DNA from: an uncultured Phascolarctobacterium sp.
GTDB lineage: Bacteria; Bacillota; Negativicutes; Acidaminococcales; Acidaminococcaceae
Assembly (NCBI GenBank): GCA_945949475.1
Contig: CAMFET010000002.1
Location: forward strand, 1-38,345
Direction: 5' to 3'
Length of the DNA: 38,345 nt
Below are positions 1-7,820 of the stretch, piece by piece; the first letter of the stretch is position 1, and each line of letters opens with the position of its first letter. The position numbers were made by a program, and so were the translations under genes. The notes under the pieces were generated by a model. It did not search any database, had not been told where the DNA came from, and worked only from the letters and a program-made list of their open reading frames with translations.

Positions 1-202
1 TTTTTGTTGTATATTTTTTTATGATTTGTGTCTAAAATTTGTTGACTAGTGCAATGGCAGGAGAATTTTGAGCATAATTCCGAAAGGGGTACAATTTGTA
101 CCCCTCTTAAACTACTCACACCTGACGGAAAAAGTAATTCAAATACTGTATTTAGTCGCAAAAACAAAAAGAACCGCATTCTCATGCGGTTCCTAAGTTT
201 TA
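1..202. other. Host chromosomal flank left of the prophage
   Basis: This stretch lies outside the left attachment repeat and is presumed bacterial chromosome. I see no convincing gene. It contains a 9-bp inverted repeat (AGGGGTACA at 85-93, TGTACCCCT at 97-105, 3-nt loop) with no T-run, of unknown role, and the original terminator of the tRNA (separate entry). Confidence 0.6.
160..192 (-). terminator. Original host terminator of the tRNA-Pro gene
   Basis: Read on the minus strand, GAACCGCAT and ATGCGGTTC pair (171-192) and a T-rich run follows (160-170). It sits just past the tRNA 3' fragment, so before phage insertion it would have ended the tRNA transcript. Confidence 0.7.
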
Positions 203-252
203 AATTTGGTCGGGGCGGCGAGATTCGAACTCACGGCCTCTTGTACCCGAAA
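203..252. repeat. attL: left copy of the 50-bp attachment core
   Basis: Perfect 50-bp direct repeat of 38291-38340, covering the 3' part of a tRNA-Pro read on the minus strand (CCA end, T arm, variable region, 3' half of the anticodon stem-loop). Beyond position 252 the sequence no longer pairs to complete the anticodon stem. This is therefore the truncated copy left by integration, not a working tRNA. Confidence 0.93.
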
Positions 253-497
253 AGATTTTTGGCTGATTTTACTAGATTTGAGAAAAGCTCTAAATGCCCT
301 TGTAGCAAGGGTTTTGGGGCTTTTCTACTCTAAATAGTTTCAAGTATATTTCGTAAAAATATTGCGTATTTATTGCATGATTTTCGTTGTGTTTGCCGAT
401 ATAAACATGCATACTTTTAAACTGCCGAAAATAGTTGAGGTTAGATTTTTTGTTTTGCAAAGTAAAACAGTAGGGAGCCGATTGGGGCTCACATTTA
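253..497. other. Non-coding attL arm of the phage
   Basis: No convincing gene. It contains an imperfect palindrome (GAAAAGC 282-288 with GCTTTTC 319-325, enclosing CCCTTG-TAG-CAAGGG at 297-311). It also holds two integrase arm-type site candidates, TATTGCGT (360-367) and TATTGCAT (371-378), 11 bp apart. The octamer TATTGCAT recurs three times near attR. A weak hairpin at 475-490 (GAGCC/GGCTC on the minus strand, followed by a T-rich stretch) could end the late transcript. Confidence 0.5.
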
Positions 498-968
498 TTA
501 TATACCGATATAACCAATCAGACAAACCCCAGCAATAAACAACCAGGTGTCACGCTGCCTTCGCAATCGCTTCTCCCTATTCGCCTGCTGTTTGCGCTCG
601 GCATCCAGCTTACTCTCCAAGCTCTGCAATGATTTTAGCGTTTGCTCCTGCAAGCTCTTGGCACTGGCGAGTGAGTTCTTGGCACTCTTCAATTGCTGCT
701 TGCAAAGCTGTAGCTCGTTCTTGGCTGTGGCTAATTGCTGCACTAGCTCTGCTGAGGGCGTTTTCAGCATTTCCAACTTCATCTGCAGCTCTGCCAATTT
801 CTGCGCTAATTTGGTGTTGTTGCTCCTTAGCAGCTCTAATTTCGATGTCGGTACCACTTTGTACTCCTGCGGTATTTCTGCAGGCGATGCCGACATACAG
901 GGCGAAGCATAACATAGCAATGCAAAGGCAAGCATAAGCACGGTACAGCATTTTCTCATTTGTTTCAT
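498..968 (-). CDS. Spanin-like coiled-coil membrane protein (outer ORF of overlapping pair)
   Basis: 156 aa, starting with an ATG that overlaps the endolysin stop (ATGA). Residues 1-27 look like a signal peptide: basic start, LMLAFALLC core, possible cleavage near CMSA. Residues about 40-130 are a long charged coiled coil. The C-terminus (WLFIAGVCLIGYIGI) is a transmembrane segment. A second ORF in the +1 frame lies almost wholly inside it. Position after holins and endolysin plus nested coiled-coil membrane ORFs match the Rz/Rz1 spanin layout used by phages of outer-membrane hosts. No clean lipobox is present, so which partner is the inner- or outer-membrane subunit is unresolved. Confidence 0.55.
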   Translation of the reverse strand: MKQMRKCCTVLMLAFALLCYASPCMSASPAEIPQEYKVVPTSKLELLRSNNTKLAQKLAELQMKLEMLKTPSAELVQQLATAKNELQLCKQQLKSAKNSLASAKSLQEQTLKSLQSLESKLDAERKQQANREKRLRRQRDTWLFIAGVCLIGYIGI

Positions 969-972
969 ACAT
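610..972 (-). CDS. Nested spanin-like protein, +1 frame of the preceding ORF
   Basis: About 120 aa from the ATG at 972, which lies 8 nt after GGAG; a second ATG at 951 is possible. The N-terminus (AYACLCIAMLCFALYVG) is hydrophobic and followed by IAC, a weak lipobox. The rest is a charged Ala/Glu/Gln-rich helix compatible with a coiled coil. It overlaps the 156-aa ORF over nearly its full length in another frame, as Rz1 does within Rz. It may be the outer-membrane lipoprotein spanin or an N-anchored inner-membrane spanin. That both frames keep long membrane-plus-coiled-coil ORFs argues that both are translated (inference). Confidence 0.5.
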   Translation of the reverse strand: MYETNEKMLYRAYACLCIAMLCFALYVGIACRNTAGVQSGTDIEIRAAKEQQHQISAEIGRAADEVGNAENALSRASAAISHSQERATALQAAIEECQELTRQCQELAGANAKIIAELGE

Positions 973-1552
973 CCAATACACTCCAGTCTATTTCATGGTC
1001 AGCTAGGTATTTGTATGTGTTTTTGGCGCGGTTCGCATAGCCTTGGCGATACACCTCGCCCACGCCAGCAGCTTTGTAATATTCTTGCCTAAATAGCTCG
1101 CTCAGAGTCCATAGGTTATTGACGTTATTTCCGCGCCTAATACGGTTCTGCAGGAACACTTTTACAACAGCGTCGCTGGTGGGGCACCATATACCGGCAT
1201 AGATAACACATTTGCTATCTGACAGTAAAGGCATGAGCACATCGGCGTAGGCTAAGCAGTCAGAAGCAAGGGTTTCGCGTTGGGCATGCTGGCCCTGCGG
1301 GGATGACAGCACATGCTTTAATTCGTATAGCTCTCCAGCTTCAATGATATCGCTGTAGCTTCGGCCTATAAATTTTCTGCCAGCATCAATCCACGAAAGT
1401 AGGTTGTCGCCACGCGGGCCCTCCCACTGGCTGACGCCAATGGACGGATAATTGCCAGCAGTGCTGCAGCTAACAGAATCAAAACCGCCTTCGACGCCGG
1501 TGGCAATAATACCATCGGCTATTTCTTTTGCCAAAAGATGTCTAAGGTCCAT
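965..1552 (-). CDS. Putative endolysin (lysozyme-like muramidase)
   Basis: 195 aa, ATG at 1552 overlapping the holin stop (TAATG), with GGAGG upstream. The N-terminal part reads EGGFDSVS then SIGVSQWEGPRGDNLL. This resembles the catalytic region of a group of Firmicutes lysozyme-like enzymes, where an early Glu (about residue 21) would be the acid and an SIGxxQW strand follows. There is no signal peptide, so export through the holin pores is expected. It sits between two holin-like genes and the spanin-like pair, forming a lysis cassette. The exact glycosidase family is not certain. Confidence 0.65.
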   Translation of the reverse strand: MDLRHLLAKEIADGIIATGVEGGFDSVSCSTAGNYPSIGVSQWEGPRGDNLLSWIDAGRKFIGRSYSDIIEAGELYELKHVLSSPQGQHAQRETLASDCLAYADVLMPLLSDSKCVIYAGIWCPTSDAVVKVFLQNRIRRGNNVNNLWTLSELFRQEYYKAAGVGEVYRQGYANRAKNTYKYLADHEIDWSVLDV

Positions 1553-1788
1553 TACTTATCGCCTCCGGTTATTCTAAACATGCGGCACTCTATAGCTTTG
1601 TTGCCAAGTTGCACCAGTACCAGCGCCACCACGGTCAAGCAGAACGGCTCATAAATGCCCCATGCTACGTTTTTAAGAGCAAGGTATAGTGATACCCCTG
1701 CCCACAGGACAAACGCAGCCACAGCAGTAAATCTGCCCACGCTGATTGTGTCCTTATCCTTCTTGAGCATGTTAAGAAATTTGCGCAC
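1552..1788 (-). CDS. Holin-like protein with two membrane segments
   Basis: 78 aa with a GTG start at 1788; GGAGGTG lies 7 nt upstream and overlaps the end of the preceding gene. Two hydrophobic helices (about 18-38 and 45-62) are separated by a short turn, with a basic N-terminus and charged C-terminus, as in class II holins. It directly precedes the endolysin. Probable role: membrane permeabilisation that lets the endolysin reach the wall. Confidence 0.65.
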   Translation of the reverse strand: MRKFLNMLKKDKDTISVGRFTAVAAFVLWAGVSLYLALKNVAWGIYEPFCLTVVALVLVQLGNKAIECRMFRITGGDK

Positions 1789-1791
1789 GGT

Positions 1792-2106
1792 TTACACCTC
1801 CATAGGATGGTTAGGCAGCTCTCGAAGCTGGCTCATAAGATTATCGATAACACCATTCTCGCCAAGCTCCTCGTATGATTTATAGCATGCTTCAATACTT
1901 TCCATAGCGTAAATCGGTATCCAGCCCTTTGTTGAGTAGTGATTATACCCTTGGATGATACGGTCACGTAGCAAAGCCTGCACGCCTTCTTTTAGGGCAT
2001 CATTCTCACGTTTTTTAGCTCGGAGCATAGTCCAAAGTAAAGTGATGATTGCACCAGCAAGTGCATTAAAGATTTGACCAAGAAATTTGTCTAAAAATAT
2101 TTCCAA
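1792..2106 (-). CDS. Small membrane protein, holin/antiholin-like
   Basis: 104 aa with a TTG start at 2106 placed 6 nt after AAGGAGGG. One N-terminal hydrophobic helix (about 8-28) is followed by a soluble part with LLRDRIIQGYNHYSTKGWI. I recognise that pattern from proteins that sit next to holins in Firmicutes phages. It stands immediately upstream of the two-helix holin-like gene. It may be a second holin, an antiholin or a regulator of lysis timing. Confidence 0.5.
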   Translation of the reverse strand: MEIFLDKFLGQIFNALAGAIITLLWTMLRAKKRENDALKEGVQALLRDRIIQGYNHYSTKGWIPIYAMESIEACYKSYEELGENGVIDNLMSQLRELPNHPMEV

Positions 2107-2145
2107 TTATATCCCTCCTTAAGGTAAATCGTAACGGTCAAGCCA

Positions 2146-2622
2146 TTACCACACAATTTTGTCAACTTCCTCAGCTGTTTCGCAGACCAAAACCGAAGCT
2201 TTTATCTCACGGTATCTAACATGTAACTCATTACTACGCACAGCCACATTAGCTACAACACCACGCAAATCATCAGCAGTTACAATCACGTTACTGTTAT
2301 CAGCAGTTGTCCATTCGATTGATTGACCAGTAATGGATAAAGCTATAATAGCACTGTTAATTCTGTCCCTAGCTTTATCGTCAAAATCGAATAAGTTGCC
2401 ATTGTAAGAAATAGGCTTGACTTCTTCTGTATCACGAATGTTTTTTAATTCTGTTAACTTCTGTGCTTTTAATTCGTCAAGACTAGGTGTGGGGATAGCA
2501 ACACATTCGTAGTATTCGCCTTTATCCTCAATATAGGCAGTTTGATTTTCGTTGCACCATTCGGCACAATTTGAATACTGTTCATCGGTAAATTGTCCTT
2601 TATAAAATTTAGTACCAATCAT
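2146..2622 (-). CDS. DUF4376-type tail fibre assembly/accessory protein
   Basis: 158 aa from ATG at 2622, preferred over a GTG at 2631 because AGTAGGTG lies 7 nt before the ATG. The N-terminal 50 residues resemble the short leading region of fibre-associated proteins. The C-terminal half (SLDELKAQKLTELKNIRD, then ADDLRGVVANVAVR) looks like the DUF4376 domain found at or just after phage tail fibre genes. It follows the fibre gene with only 14 bp between them. Likely a fibre chaperone or tip component. Confidence 0.6.
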   Translation of the reverse strand: MIGTKFYKGQFTDEQYSNCAEWCNENQTAYIEDKGEYYECVAIPTPSLDELKAQKLTELKNIRDTEEVKPISYNGNLFDFDDKARDRINSAIIALSITGQSIEWTTADNSNVIVTADDLRGVVANVAVRSNELHVRYREIKASVLVCETAEEVDKIVW

Positions 2623-2636
2623 TATGTTCACCTACT

Positions 2637-3350
2637 TTATTTCCATTTTCCACTTGCAATGTAACTTAATCCATTATCGCTAGAAACAGTTTGATTTATT
2701 GAGATTTTAAATCCCGTTGCACTACGACTATAAACAAGATAATTAAGATAAGGTTCTGTCCATGTTGTTGTAGAATTTATATCTTGAATAGAAATACCGC
2801 TTGGCGTATTATAAAAAGCTACTGGGTATGTTACTTGTGCGTATTTACCGTTAGCACTAACATTAAAAATACCCCAACAAATCTGCAAACCGCTTTCAAA
2901 TCTTATGTAATTACTACCACCAGAATTTATAAGTTCGACTTTTTTAGAATTCCATGTTAAATCACCATTTGGTCTACCATAAAAATCCACAACATTAGTA
3001 CCATCGTGTGCAATTAAACGGAATGCACCAGCACGGTTATCAGCAAAATCTTTGCCATATACAGCCAACGAAGCACCTGTAGTATAATCATCTCCACCAC
3101 GAACAATGAGTAAATCGTCATTAGTTGCTCTTTTTATTTCATTTCCCGTCATAGCACCACCACTCAAAGGCAACGCACCAATATTAGCACAAGCATCACT
3201 AGCAGTAGTAGCACCAGTACCGCCATTAGCAATAGGCAGCGTACCGCTTGTGATATTGCCTGCGCTGTGGGTATGGCTTGCCAAAGCGAATTTACTTTTG
3301 ATTTGATTGTAAAAATAGGTCAAACCTGTTGCATCTAAATATTTACCCAT
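2637..3350 (-). CDS. Tail fibre protein (receptor-binding candidate)
   Basis: 237 aa behind GGAGG. The N-terminus MGKYLDATGLTYFYNQIKSK is shared, in diverged form, with the next fibre gene (MAKFLDLEGLQYYHGKVKD), so the two are paralogous at the anchor. It continues with the fibre-collar motif GTLPIANGGTGATTASDAC, then a Gly/Asn/Ser/Tyr-rich beta region likely to bind the host surface. The gene is more AT-rich than the baseplate genes, suggesting a recently exchanged tip. Confidence 0.75.
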   Translation of the reverse strand: MGKYLDATGLTYFYNQIKSKFALASHTHSAGNITSGTLPIANGGTGATTASDACANIGALPLSGGAMTGNEIKRATNDDLLIVRGGDDYTTGASLAVYGKDFADNRAGAFRLIAHDGTNVVDFYGRPNGDLTWNSKKVELINSGGSNYIRFESGLQICWGIFNVSANGKYAQVTYPVAFYNTPSGISIQDINSTTTWTEPYLNYLVYSRSATGFKISINQTVSSDNGLSYIASGKWK

Positions 3351-3372
3351 GTTTACCTCCTTATAATGTTTA

Positions 3373-3404
3373 TGCCCCCGTTGTTACGCGGGGGCAGTTT
3401 TTTT
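3373..3404 (+). terminator. Plus-oriented hairpin with T-run between two minus-strand fibre genes
   Basis: TGCCCCCG (3373-3380) pairs with CGGGGGCA (3389-3396), followed by seven T on the plus strand. On the minus-strand mRNA the same hairpin has no downstream U-run, so it may block antisense transcription or stabilise the message. Confidence 0.6.
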
Positions 3405-3406
3405 AG

Positions 3407-4409
3407 TTACGCAAACAAAGCGTCAATTTCAGTAGTGGTAATTGCGCTATCAGCAGTTGCATTGGCTGCAATGCCGTTTAACTTGGTAACCATAGCAGCA
3501 GTCATCAAGCCGTCTTTGGAAGTAGTTGCCGCAGTATAGGTAGTATCAGGCGGTACTTGCCAAGTGCCATCAGCACGCAAATATTTGGTGGATTGGTCAC
3601 CGGCAGCAGGAGCAGGAACAAGACCTGCAGTACCAGCAGCGCTAGCGGTCGCACCTTTCATGTTGGTATAGGTGGTATCGGTAAATTTAGCATTTGCCGG
3701 AACGCTGCTTGCAATAGTGAAGCCGCTATCCTTAATCACATTGCCTGTAGTGCCATTAAATACAGCTACATGAGCTTCGACTGCAGATGCAGGGCCGGTA
3801 ACAGCACCATCAATATTAGCTTGGATAACAGTCCAGTCAGCATCCGCAGCAGCGGTGCCGTCATTTAGGCAAACAATCATGTCACCAATCTCACAAGCCA
3901 CACCTGCGTAAGTGCCAGCGGTGATAACTTTATAAGTCCAGCCAGTGCTATGAGTAGTGGGCAAGGCAGTAACGGTACCACCAGTGCCAATAGTGCCTTT
4001 GTAAATCATTGCATCAGCTGCAGCGATTTTACTGTTGATCAAGCTTTGCACAAATGCGGTAGTAGCGATTTGAGTATTATTTACGCTAGCTTCCGGAGTA
4101 GGTGCGGTCGGAGTGCCGGTCAATGCAGGGCTGGCCAAGGGAGCCTTTGCAGCAAGCGCAGCGTTTACAGCCTTATTTTGCACGGGATTAGTGCTGGTTT
4201 CACTCAATACAGCATCCACTACGGTCTTATTAGCGCCACTCTCAATGCCTGCTAATTTGGTCTTTTCCTCGAATGCCTGCTAATTTGGTCTTTTCCTCGG
4301 TGGTATAGTCATTGGTGCTCAGACCCTTGCCGCTTTCTTTGGCCACAAAAGTGTCCTTCACCTTGCCATGATAATACTGTAAGCCCTCCAGATCCAAAAA
4401 TTTTGCCAT
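3407..4409 (-). pseudogene. Tail fibre gene frameshifted by a 28-bp tandem duplication
   Basis: From the ATG at 4409 the frame gives MAKFLDLEGLQYYHGKVKD and so on, then after KTKLAGI it runs into RGKDQISRH and stops. A 28-bp unit is repeated perfectly (4244-4271 and 4272-4299). Removing one copy restores a continuous 324-aa frame: EEKTKLAGIESGANKTVVDA joined to the long C-terminal ORF (3407-4219, 270 aa, PLASPALTGTPTAPTP fibre repeats). As written, the gene makes a 59-aa fragment, and the remaining ORF could only start internally at the ATG at 4219. It could be a slipped-strand off state, a fixed mutation or an assembly error. Confidence 0.85.
4244..4299. repeat. 28-bp perfect tandem duplication inside a fibre gene
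   Basis: Two adjacent identical 28-bp units. The length is not a multiple of three, so one copy change shifts the reading frame by one base. Confidence 0.97.
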
Positions 4410-4438
4410 TGTTTTTTCCTCTCTTTCTTTGAAAAATT

Positions 4439-5344
4439 TTATATACTGAATACGCTATCAATATCTGTATTAGATAACGGAATAGCGTCATCAGTCGGTA
4501 CATATTCGCTTTCTACTATTTCAGCGATTGTTTCGTTTTCTATTGGCTGCGCTCCACTGTCCTCTACTAGCCAGGTCACGCCACCATCAGTCAATATTTG
4601 TCCCTTTGTAACATTACTGATATCAAGGGATTCCACGCTAGTGGTTCCCTTTGTAGTGCACCTTAGCTGCAGGTCAGCATGATACGGAACAGCCACGGTG
4701 TCATCTACCTTATAATCCGTAGATGCCAGACGATAATTTGCCCATCTGCTTACTGCATAAGCTACAGCCGAAGGAGTCACAAACTTCCTCTGATTGGTGC
4801 CGGCCTCAGTCTCAGCATTACTGGCTAGGTTGCTAGCGTGGGCATCACTGCTGTTATTGTGGTCGGAAATACTGAGTTCTACATAGCCCATGGTAGCTAA
4901 AGCTCCGGCATCAATCTTAACCATTAGATTGTCAGCATTTGTTATACTGATATAAATGGAAAATGATTCACTCACAGCTGTTGCACCGCCTGCTGCAGGC
5001 AAATAGTCTGCCGCAGAAGAAGTGGTTATAGCATACAGAATCTCACCCTCATCCGGATCATCGGCATATAAGCCAAGCTCTGTCATATAATAACCGGTCT
5101 GTAAATCATTATTGGTAATTGTAGCCATGAGTTTACAGAGCCCATTATCAAGGACTTCCTTAGCTGCGATACCAATTATCTGCATCGGATGCACAAGGTC
5201 GTTGAGCTCTTCAAGCTGGGTTCCGGAGCCGACTTTACCATCGCCTAATTTAATCTTAGTAATACATAATGGTGCACCGGCTTCTACCTTAGCGCTTAAC
5301 TGTCTGCCTTTTTTGGTTAAAATCAATCCGTTCCAGTTTGACAC
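4439..5344 (-). CDS. Tail-collar fibre protein, P2 gpH-like N-terminus
   Basis: 301 aa with a GTG start at 5344 and AAAGGAG upstream. The N-terminus (NGLILTKKGRQLSAKVEAG, then ITKIKLGDG) is the baseplate-attachment domain of P2-type fibres (DUF3751-like). TGYYMTELGLYADDPDEGE is also typical. The C-terminal third has the short motif SNTDIDSVFS. It overlaps gpI by 22 bp, as expected for the I-H order of P2-like phages. It anchors the fibre to the baseplate; the two downstream fibre genes probably add tips. Confidence 0.8.
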   Translation of the reverse strand: MSNWNGLILTKKGRQLSAKVEAGAPLCITKIKLGDGKVGSGTQLEELNDLVHPMQIIGIAAKEVLDNGLCKLMATITNNDLQTGYYMTELGLYADDPDEGEILYAITTSSAADYLPAAGGATAVSESFSIYISITNADNLMVKIDAGALATMGYVELSISDHNNSSDAHASNLASNAETEAGTNQRKFVTPSAVAYAVSRWANYRLASTDYKVDDTVAVPYHADLQLRCTTKGTTSVESLDISNVTKGQILTDGGVTWLVEDSGAQPIENETIAEIVESEYVPTDDAIPLSNTDIDSVFSI

Positions 5345-5985
5345 AATATAATCACGCTCCTTTCCTGCCTAATATTTGTTCTAAAGTTTTGTACTTGAAC
5401 AATATCTGGCATTTTTAACTTAGCAGGATAAATATGGACATCTTTAACCACCTCCATTCCTGCGCTAAAATAAAAGCCGCCTTTTACTTCCCTGTAAAAG
5501 CACAAGCCGTCCAGCCAGCTTCGAGTATTTTTGGTAGCAAAAATCGCTCTGGTCAGGCTATCCAAAACAGATACATCAGGCAGCGCTTCCCTTATCATCT
5601 CAACTCTGAAATGATATGGCTCGCCTTGATATTCATACCATTCTCTGACCTGAGCTGACTTAAAAACTGTAGTACATAGTTCTTCTACAGCTGCAGGTGT
5701 ACCCTTTCGCCTATTCCAGGCAATGGCCTGCTTTACCAATGCGCGTTTTTCTGAGATATCAGAAGCACTATTATAAAAATCTACATGATACTGCCAAGCC
5801 AATTCATCAATGAGAGCTTCGCTCAGATCATCAAGTCTTGGAAGCAAAAGCACAAGCTCTACATGCCTGTTAAGCTCCTGTACCTTTAGACTGATGGCAT
5901 CGCATATGTTCTGCACCGTTTTATCCTGCGAGATAGAACTGGGCAATGTACTCTTAATCAGAGGCCCAGCTTCCAGCTTAAGCAT
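5323..5985 (-). CDS. I: Baseplate/tail protein I
   Basis: 220 aa, ATG at 5985 overlapping the end of J. The segment LVLLLPRLDDLSEALIDELAWQ and the following WNRRKGTPAAVEELCTTVFK are characteristic of the P2 gpI family, which forms part of the baseplate wedge and connects to the fibres. Gene order J-I-fibre matches P2. Length is normal for the family. Confidence 0.88.
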   Translation of the reverse strand: MLKLEAGPLIKSTLPSSISQDKTVQNICDAISLKVQELNRHVELVLLLPRLDDLSEALIDELAWQYHVDFYNSASDISEKRALVKQAIAWNRRKGTPAAVEELCTTVFKSAQVREWYEYQGEPYHFRVEMIREALPDVSVLDSLTRAIFATKNTRSWLDGLCFYREVKGGFYFSAGMEVVKDVHIYPAKLKMPDIVQVQNFRTNIRQERSVIILCQTGTD

Positions 5986-7099
5986 CTTCTATCCCTCCCA
6001 GATTAACTAGACATTCTGTGCAAACCGCAACATTGCCATTGTTAATAACAGTAAAGGCAGGCGACTCGACCACCACTCTTTTCGCTCCCGCAGCCATTAC
6101 TCTTGCAATAAGCTCCGAGGGATTGATATCACGGCCAAGGACAGCCTTTTGCCAATCAATATATTCATCGACCGCATTGTTGACAGCTTGCTGAATTGCA
6201 GAAGCATAAGCAGCATCTTCCGAATCAATGTAATAGGAGAGTTTAACTACATATTCTTCCTGTTCCGGGGCCAGTACCGTAACCTTATCAGTCAACGGAC
6301 GAATCCTCTTATCATCCAGCACTGCCAGCACCTTGTTCAGTATTTCTTCGCCGGGAATAATACCTCCATTGAGTAATGGTCTGACTTCAACAACACCTGG
6401 TTCAGGAGACCACACATAAACATCTGAAATATTGGCAGAAGCTCTCTTTGCATGATATTTATATGCACCATCCGGACCAGCAACGCTAAAACTCTCAGGA
6501 GCCTCATGAATAACTTCCCTAAAACTATCATCGGATTGTTCTTCGCTTCCGCCTTCGCTTAAGGTAGTATTTTCAACGCTTGCTACATATGGCACTGGGT
6601 CCACCAATATTTTAATCTGCCCAGGAATGTAACCATTACCGATGTCACCGGAATCAAGGCAGGTAGCCCTACCTGTACCGGTCAATTCCCCTGAAAGAAT
6701 AAGCATTGTTTCATCTAAGCCAAAGAAAACATTATCTCCTGCTGTGAAGCGGGTTCCCTTCGGAATAACAGTAGTAGTCCCCAGTTTTGCCGAAAGTGTA
6801 ACCTTAATAGTCGTGGTCGCAGCAGATGCCGGAATACGCTCCGCCCCAACCAAAGCTCCAATATGGTCTAGGTTGGCTCCGCTAGCATATCTCAGCAAAT
6901 TCTGTTTACCGGTTTCATTAATCCTGTTCAGTAACAGAATAATCACATTGGCTATGGTTAGTAAAAACAGCCTTATCGGATCGCCCTTAGCCAAAGTGCG
7001 GCCTGTGATTGTTTCATACTCTGAAATAATAGTTGCTTCAACTGATTTGGCATCAGCATCCACAAAAACTATTTCAGGCAGGCTTTTAAGACTCTTCAT
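5978..7099 (-). CDS. J: Baseplate assembly protein J
   Basis: 373 aa, overlapping both neighbours. It contains GADLDHIGALVGAERIPA-type residues near 95-110, RFTAGDNVFFGLDETM, and the ending VVVESPAFTVINNGNVAVCT. These are features of the gpJ/Mu gp47 wedge protein. The ATG is embedded in the end of the gp25-like gene, indicating translational coupling. Confidence 0.9.
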   Translation of the reverse strand: MKSLKSLPEIVFVDADAKSVEATIISEYETITGRTLAKGDPIRLFLLTIANVIILLLNRINETGKQNLLRYASGANLDHIGALVGAERIPASAATTTIKVTLSAKLGTTTVIPKGTRFTAGDNVFFGLDETMLILSGELTGTGRATCLDSGDIGNGYIPGQIKILVDPVPYVASVENTTLSEGGSEEQSDDSFREVIHEAPESFSVAGPDGAYKYHAKRASANISDVYVWSPEPGVVEVRPLLNGGIIPGEEILNKVLAVLDDKRIRPLTDKVTVLAPEQEEYVVKLSYYIDSEDAAYASAIQQAVNNAVDEYIDWQKAVLGRDINPSELIARVMAAGAKRVVVESPAFTVINNGNVAVCTECLVNLGGIEDA

Positions 7100-7403
7100 T
7101 GATGCTCACCTGCACTTTCGGTTTTAAATTGCCATCATCGGTAGCCTCATAGGTTATACCCGTAACGACTACTCTAGGCTCGTATTCCTTGATGGCTGTA
7201 ATAATATCAGATGCCAGCTGCGCCTGCGCCACAGGCATAGGCCTGTCTAATACTGAGCAATCAATGCCAAAATCCCGGTCTAAAGGCACCGAGAATTTTG
7301 GAGTGGTGATGATTGTACGCACATTTTGCAGGATTTCTTCAGCCTCGCTTGCTGGTGCAAAATTGATGCAGCCAGTATTAGTTGCCAAAACATCATAAGT
7401 CAT
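7086..7403 (-). CDS. W: gp25/W-like baseplate wedge protein
   Basis: 105 aa. I chose the ATG at 7403 (MTYDVLATNTG) because GTAGGAGG lies 8 nt upstream and it makes a 4-bp ATGA overlap with U; a longer ORF from 7514 has no such support. The core EEILQNVRTIITTPKFSVPL followed by DFGIDCSVLDRPM is the typical GPW/gp25 signature of the inner baseplate wedge. Confidence 0.88.
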   Translation of the reverse strand: MTYDVLATNTGCINFAPASEAEEILQNVRTIITTPKFSVPLDRDFGIDCSVLDRPMPVAQAQLASDIITAIKEYEPRVVVTGITYEATDDGNLKPKVQVSINEES

Positions 7404-7807
7404 AGCTTTTTGCCTCCTACATATTCTTGCAGGGTAACATCCACCTTGATTGCAAGGATACTTCCGGCTCGGCCCCAGTACAGTACTGCTTCGCCCAAAG
7501 ATTCCAATACCCAAAGGTTTTGCGTTATCAGCCTTCCGCCAATTACCAAAGGAAAAGCTTTGCCCTTGTCTCTAAGCTTGCGCAATTTATTGAGTTCCAT
7601 CTCAGGTGCAATACCTTGGTCGGTTCTCAGGTGCATGCTAAAGCTGATTTTTTCGGTGTCAGGCCCAATAAATTCCAGCACCGGTTTTTGACCAAGTAGC
7701 TCGTGCTTGGCCCATCGGCCTGCACTGTTGCGATTGTATTCATCAAAGGTGCGCACAAAGGCTTTTGATACCATAAATGGCACGCCAGCCATAAAACCTA
7801 CAAGCAT
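7400..7807 (-). CDS. U: Tail protein U-like
   Basis: 135 aa, ATG at 7807 with GGAGG upstream. The region ELLGQKPVLEFIGPDTEKIS and the ending LGEAVLYWGRAGSILAIKVD match the P2 gpU family of tail proteins. It lies between the PAAR and gp25-like genes rather than directly after the tape measure as in P2, a common rearrangement in Firmicutes P2-like tails. Confidence 0.8.
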   Translation of the reverse strand: MLVGFMAGVPFMVSKAFVRTFDEYNRNSAGRWAKHELLGQKPVLEFIGPDTEKISFSMHLRTDQGIAPEMELNKLRKLRDKGKAFPLVIGGRLITQNLWVLESLGEAVLYWGRAGSILAIKVDVTLQEYVGGKKL

Positions 7808-7820
7808 AATATCAATCCTC

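Noticed and set aside
203..252. A second complete tRNA gene at the left end
   Set aside because: The 5' half of the anticodon stem is not completed here, so it is only the attachment fragment.
49..333. 94-aa plus-strand ORF across attL
   Set aside because: It runs through the host terminator and tRNA fragment and lacks a ribosome site or recognisable domain.
290..517. 75-aa minus-strand ORF after the spanin-like genes
   Set aside because: It crosses the palindrome and integrase arm sites; composition looks non-coding and it has no good ribosome site.
3557..4255. Plus-strand ORFs of about 100 aa opposite the fibre gene
   Set aside because: Frame shadows of a repetitive low-complexity fibre gene; no start signals.
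4244..4299. CRISPR-like repeat
   Set aside because: Only two directly abutting copies with no spacer; it is a tandem duplication inside a gene. No CRISPR array was seen anywhere in the window.
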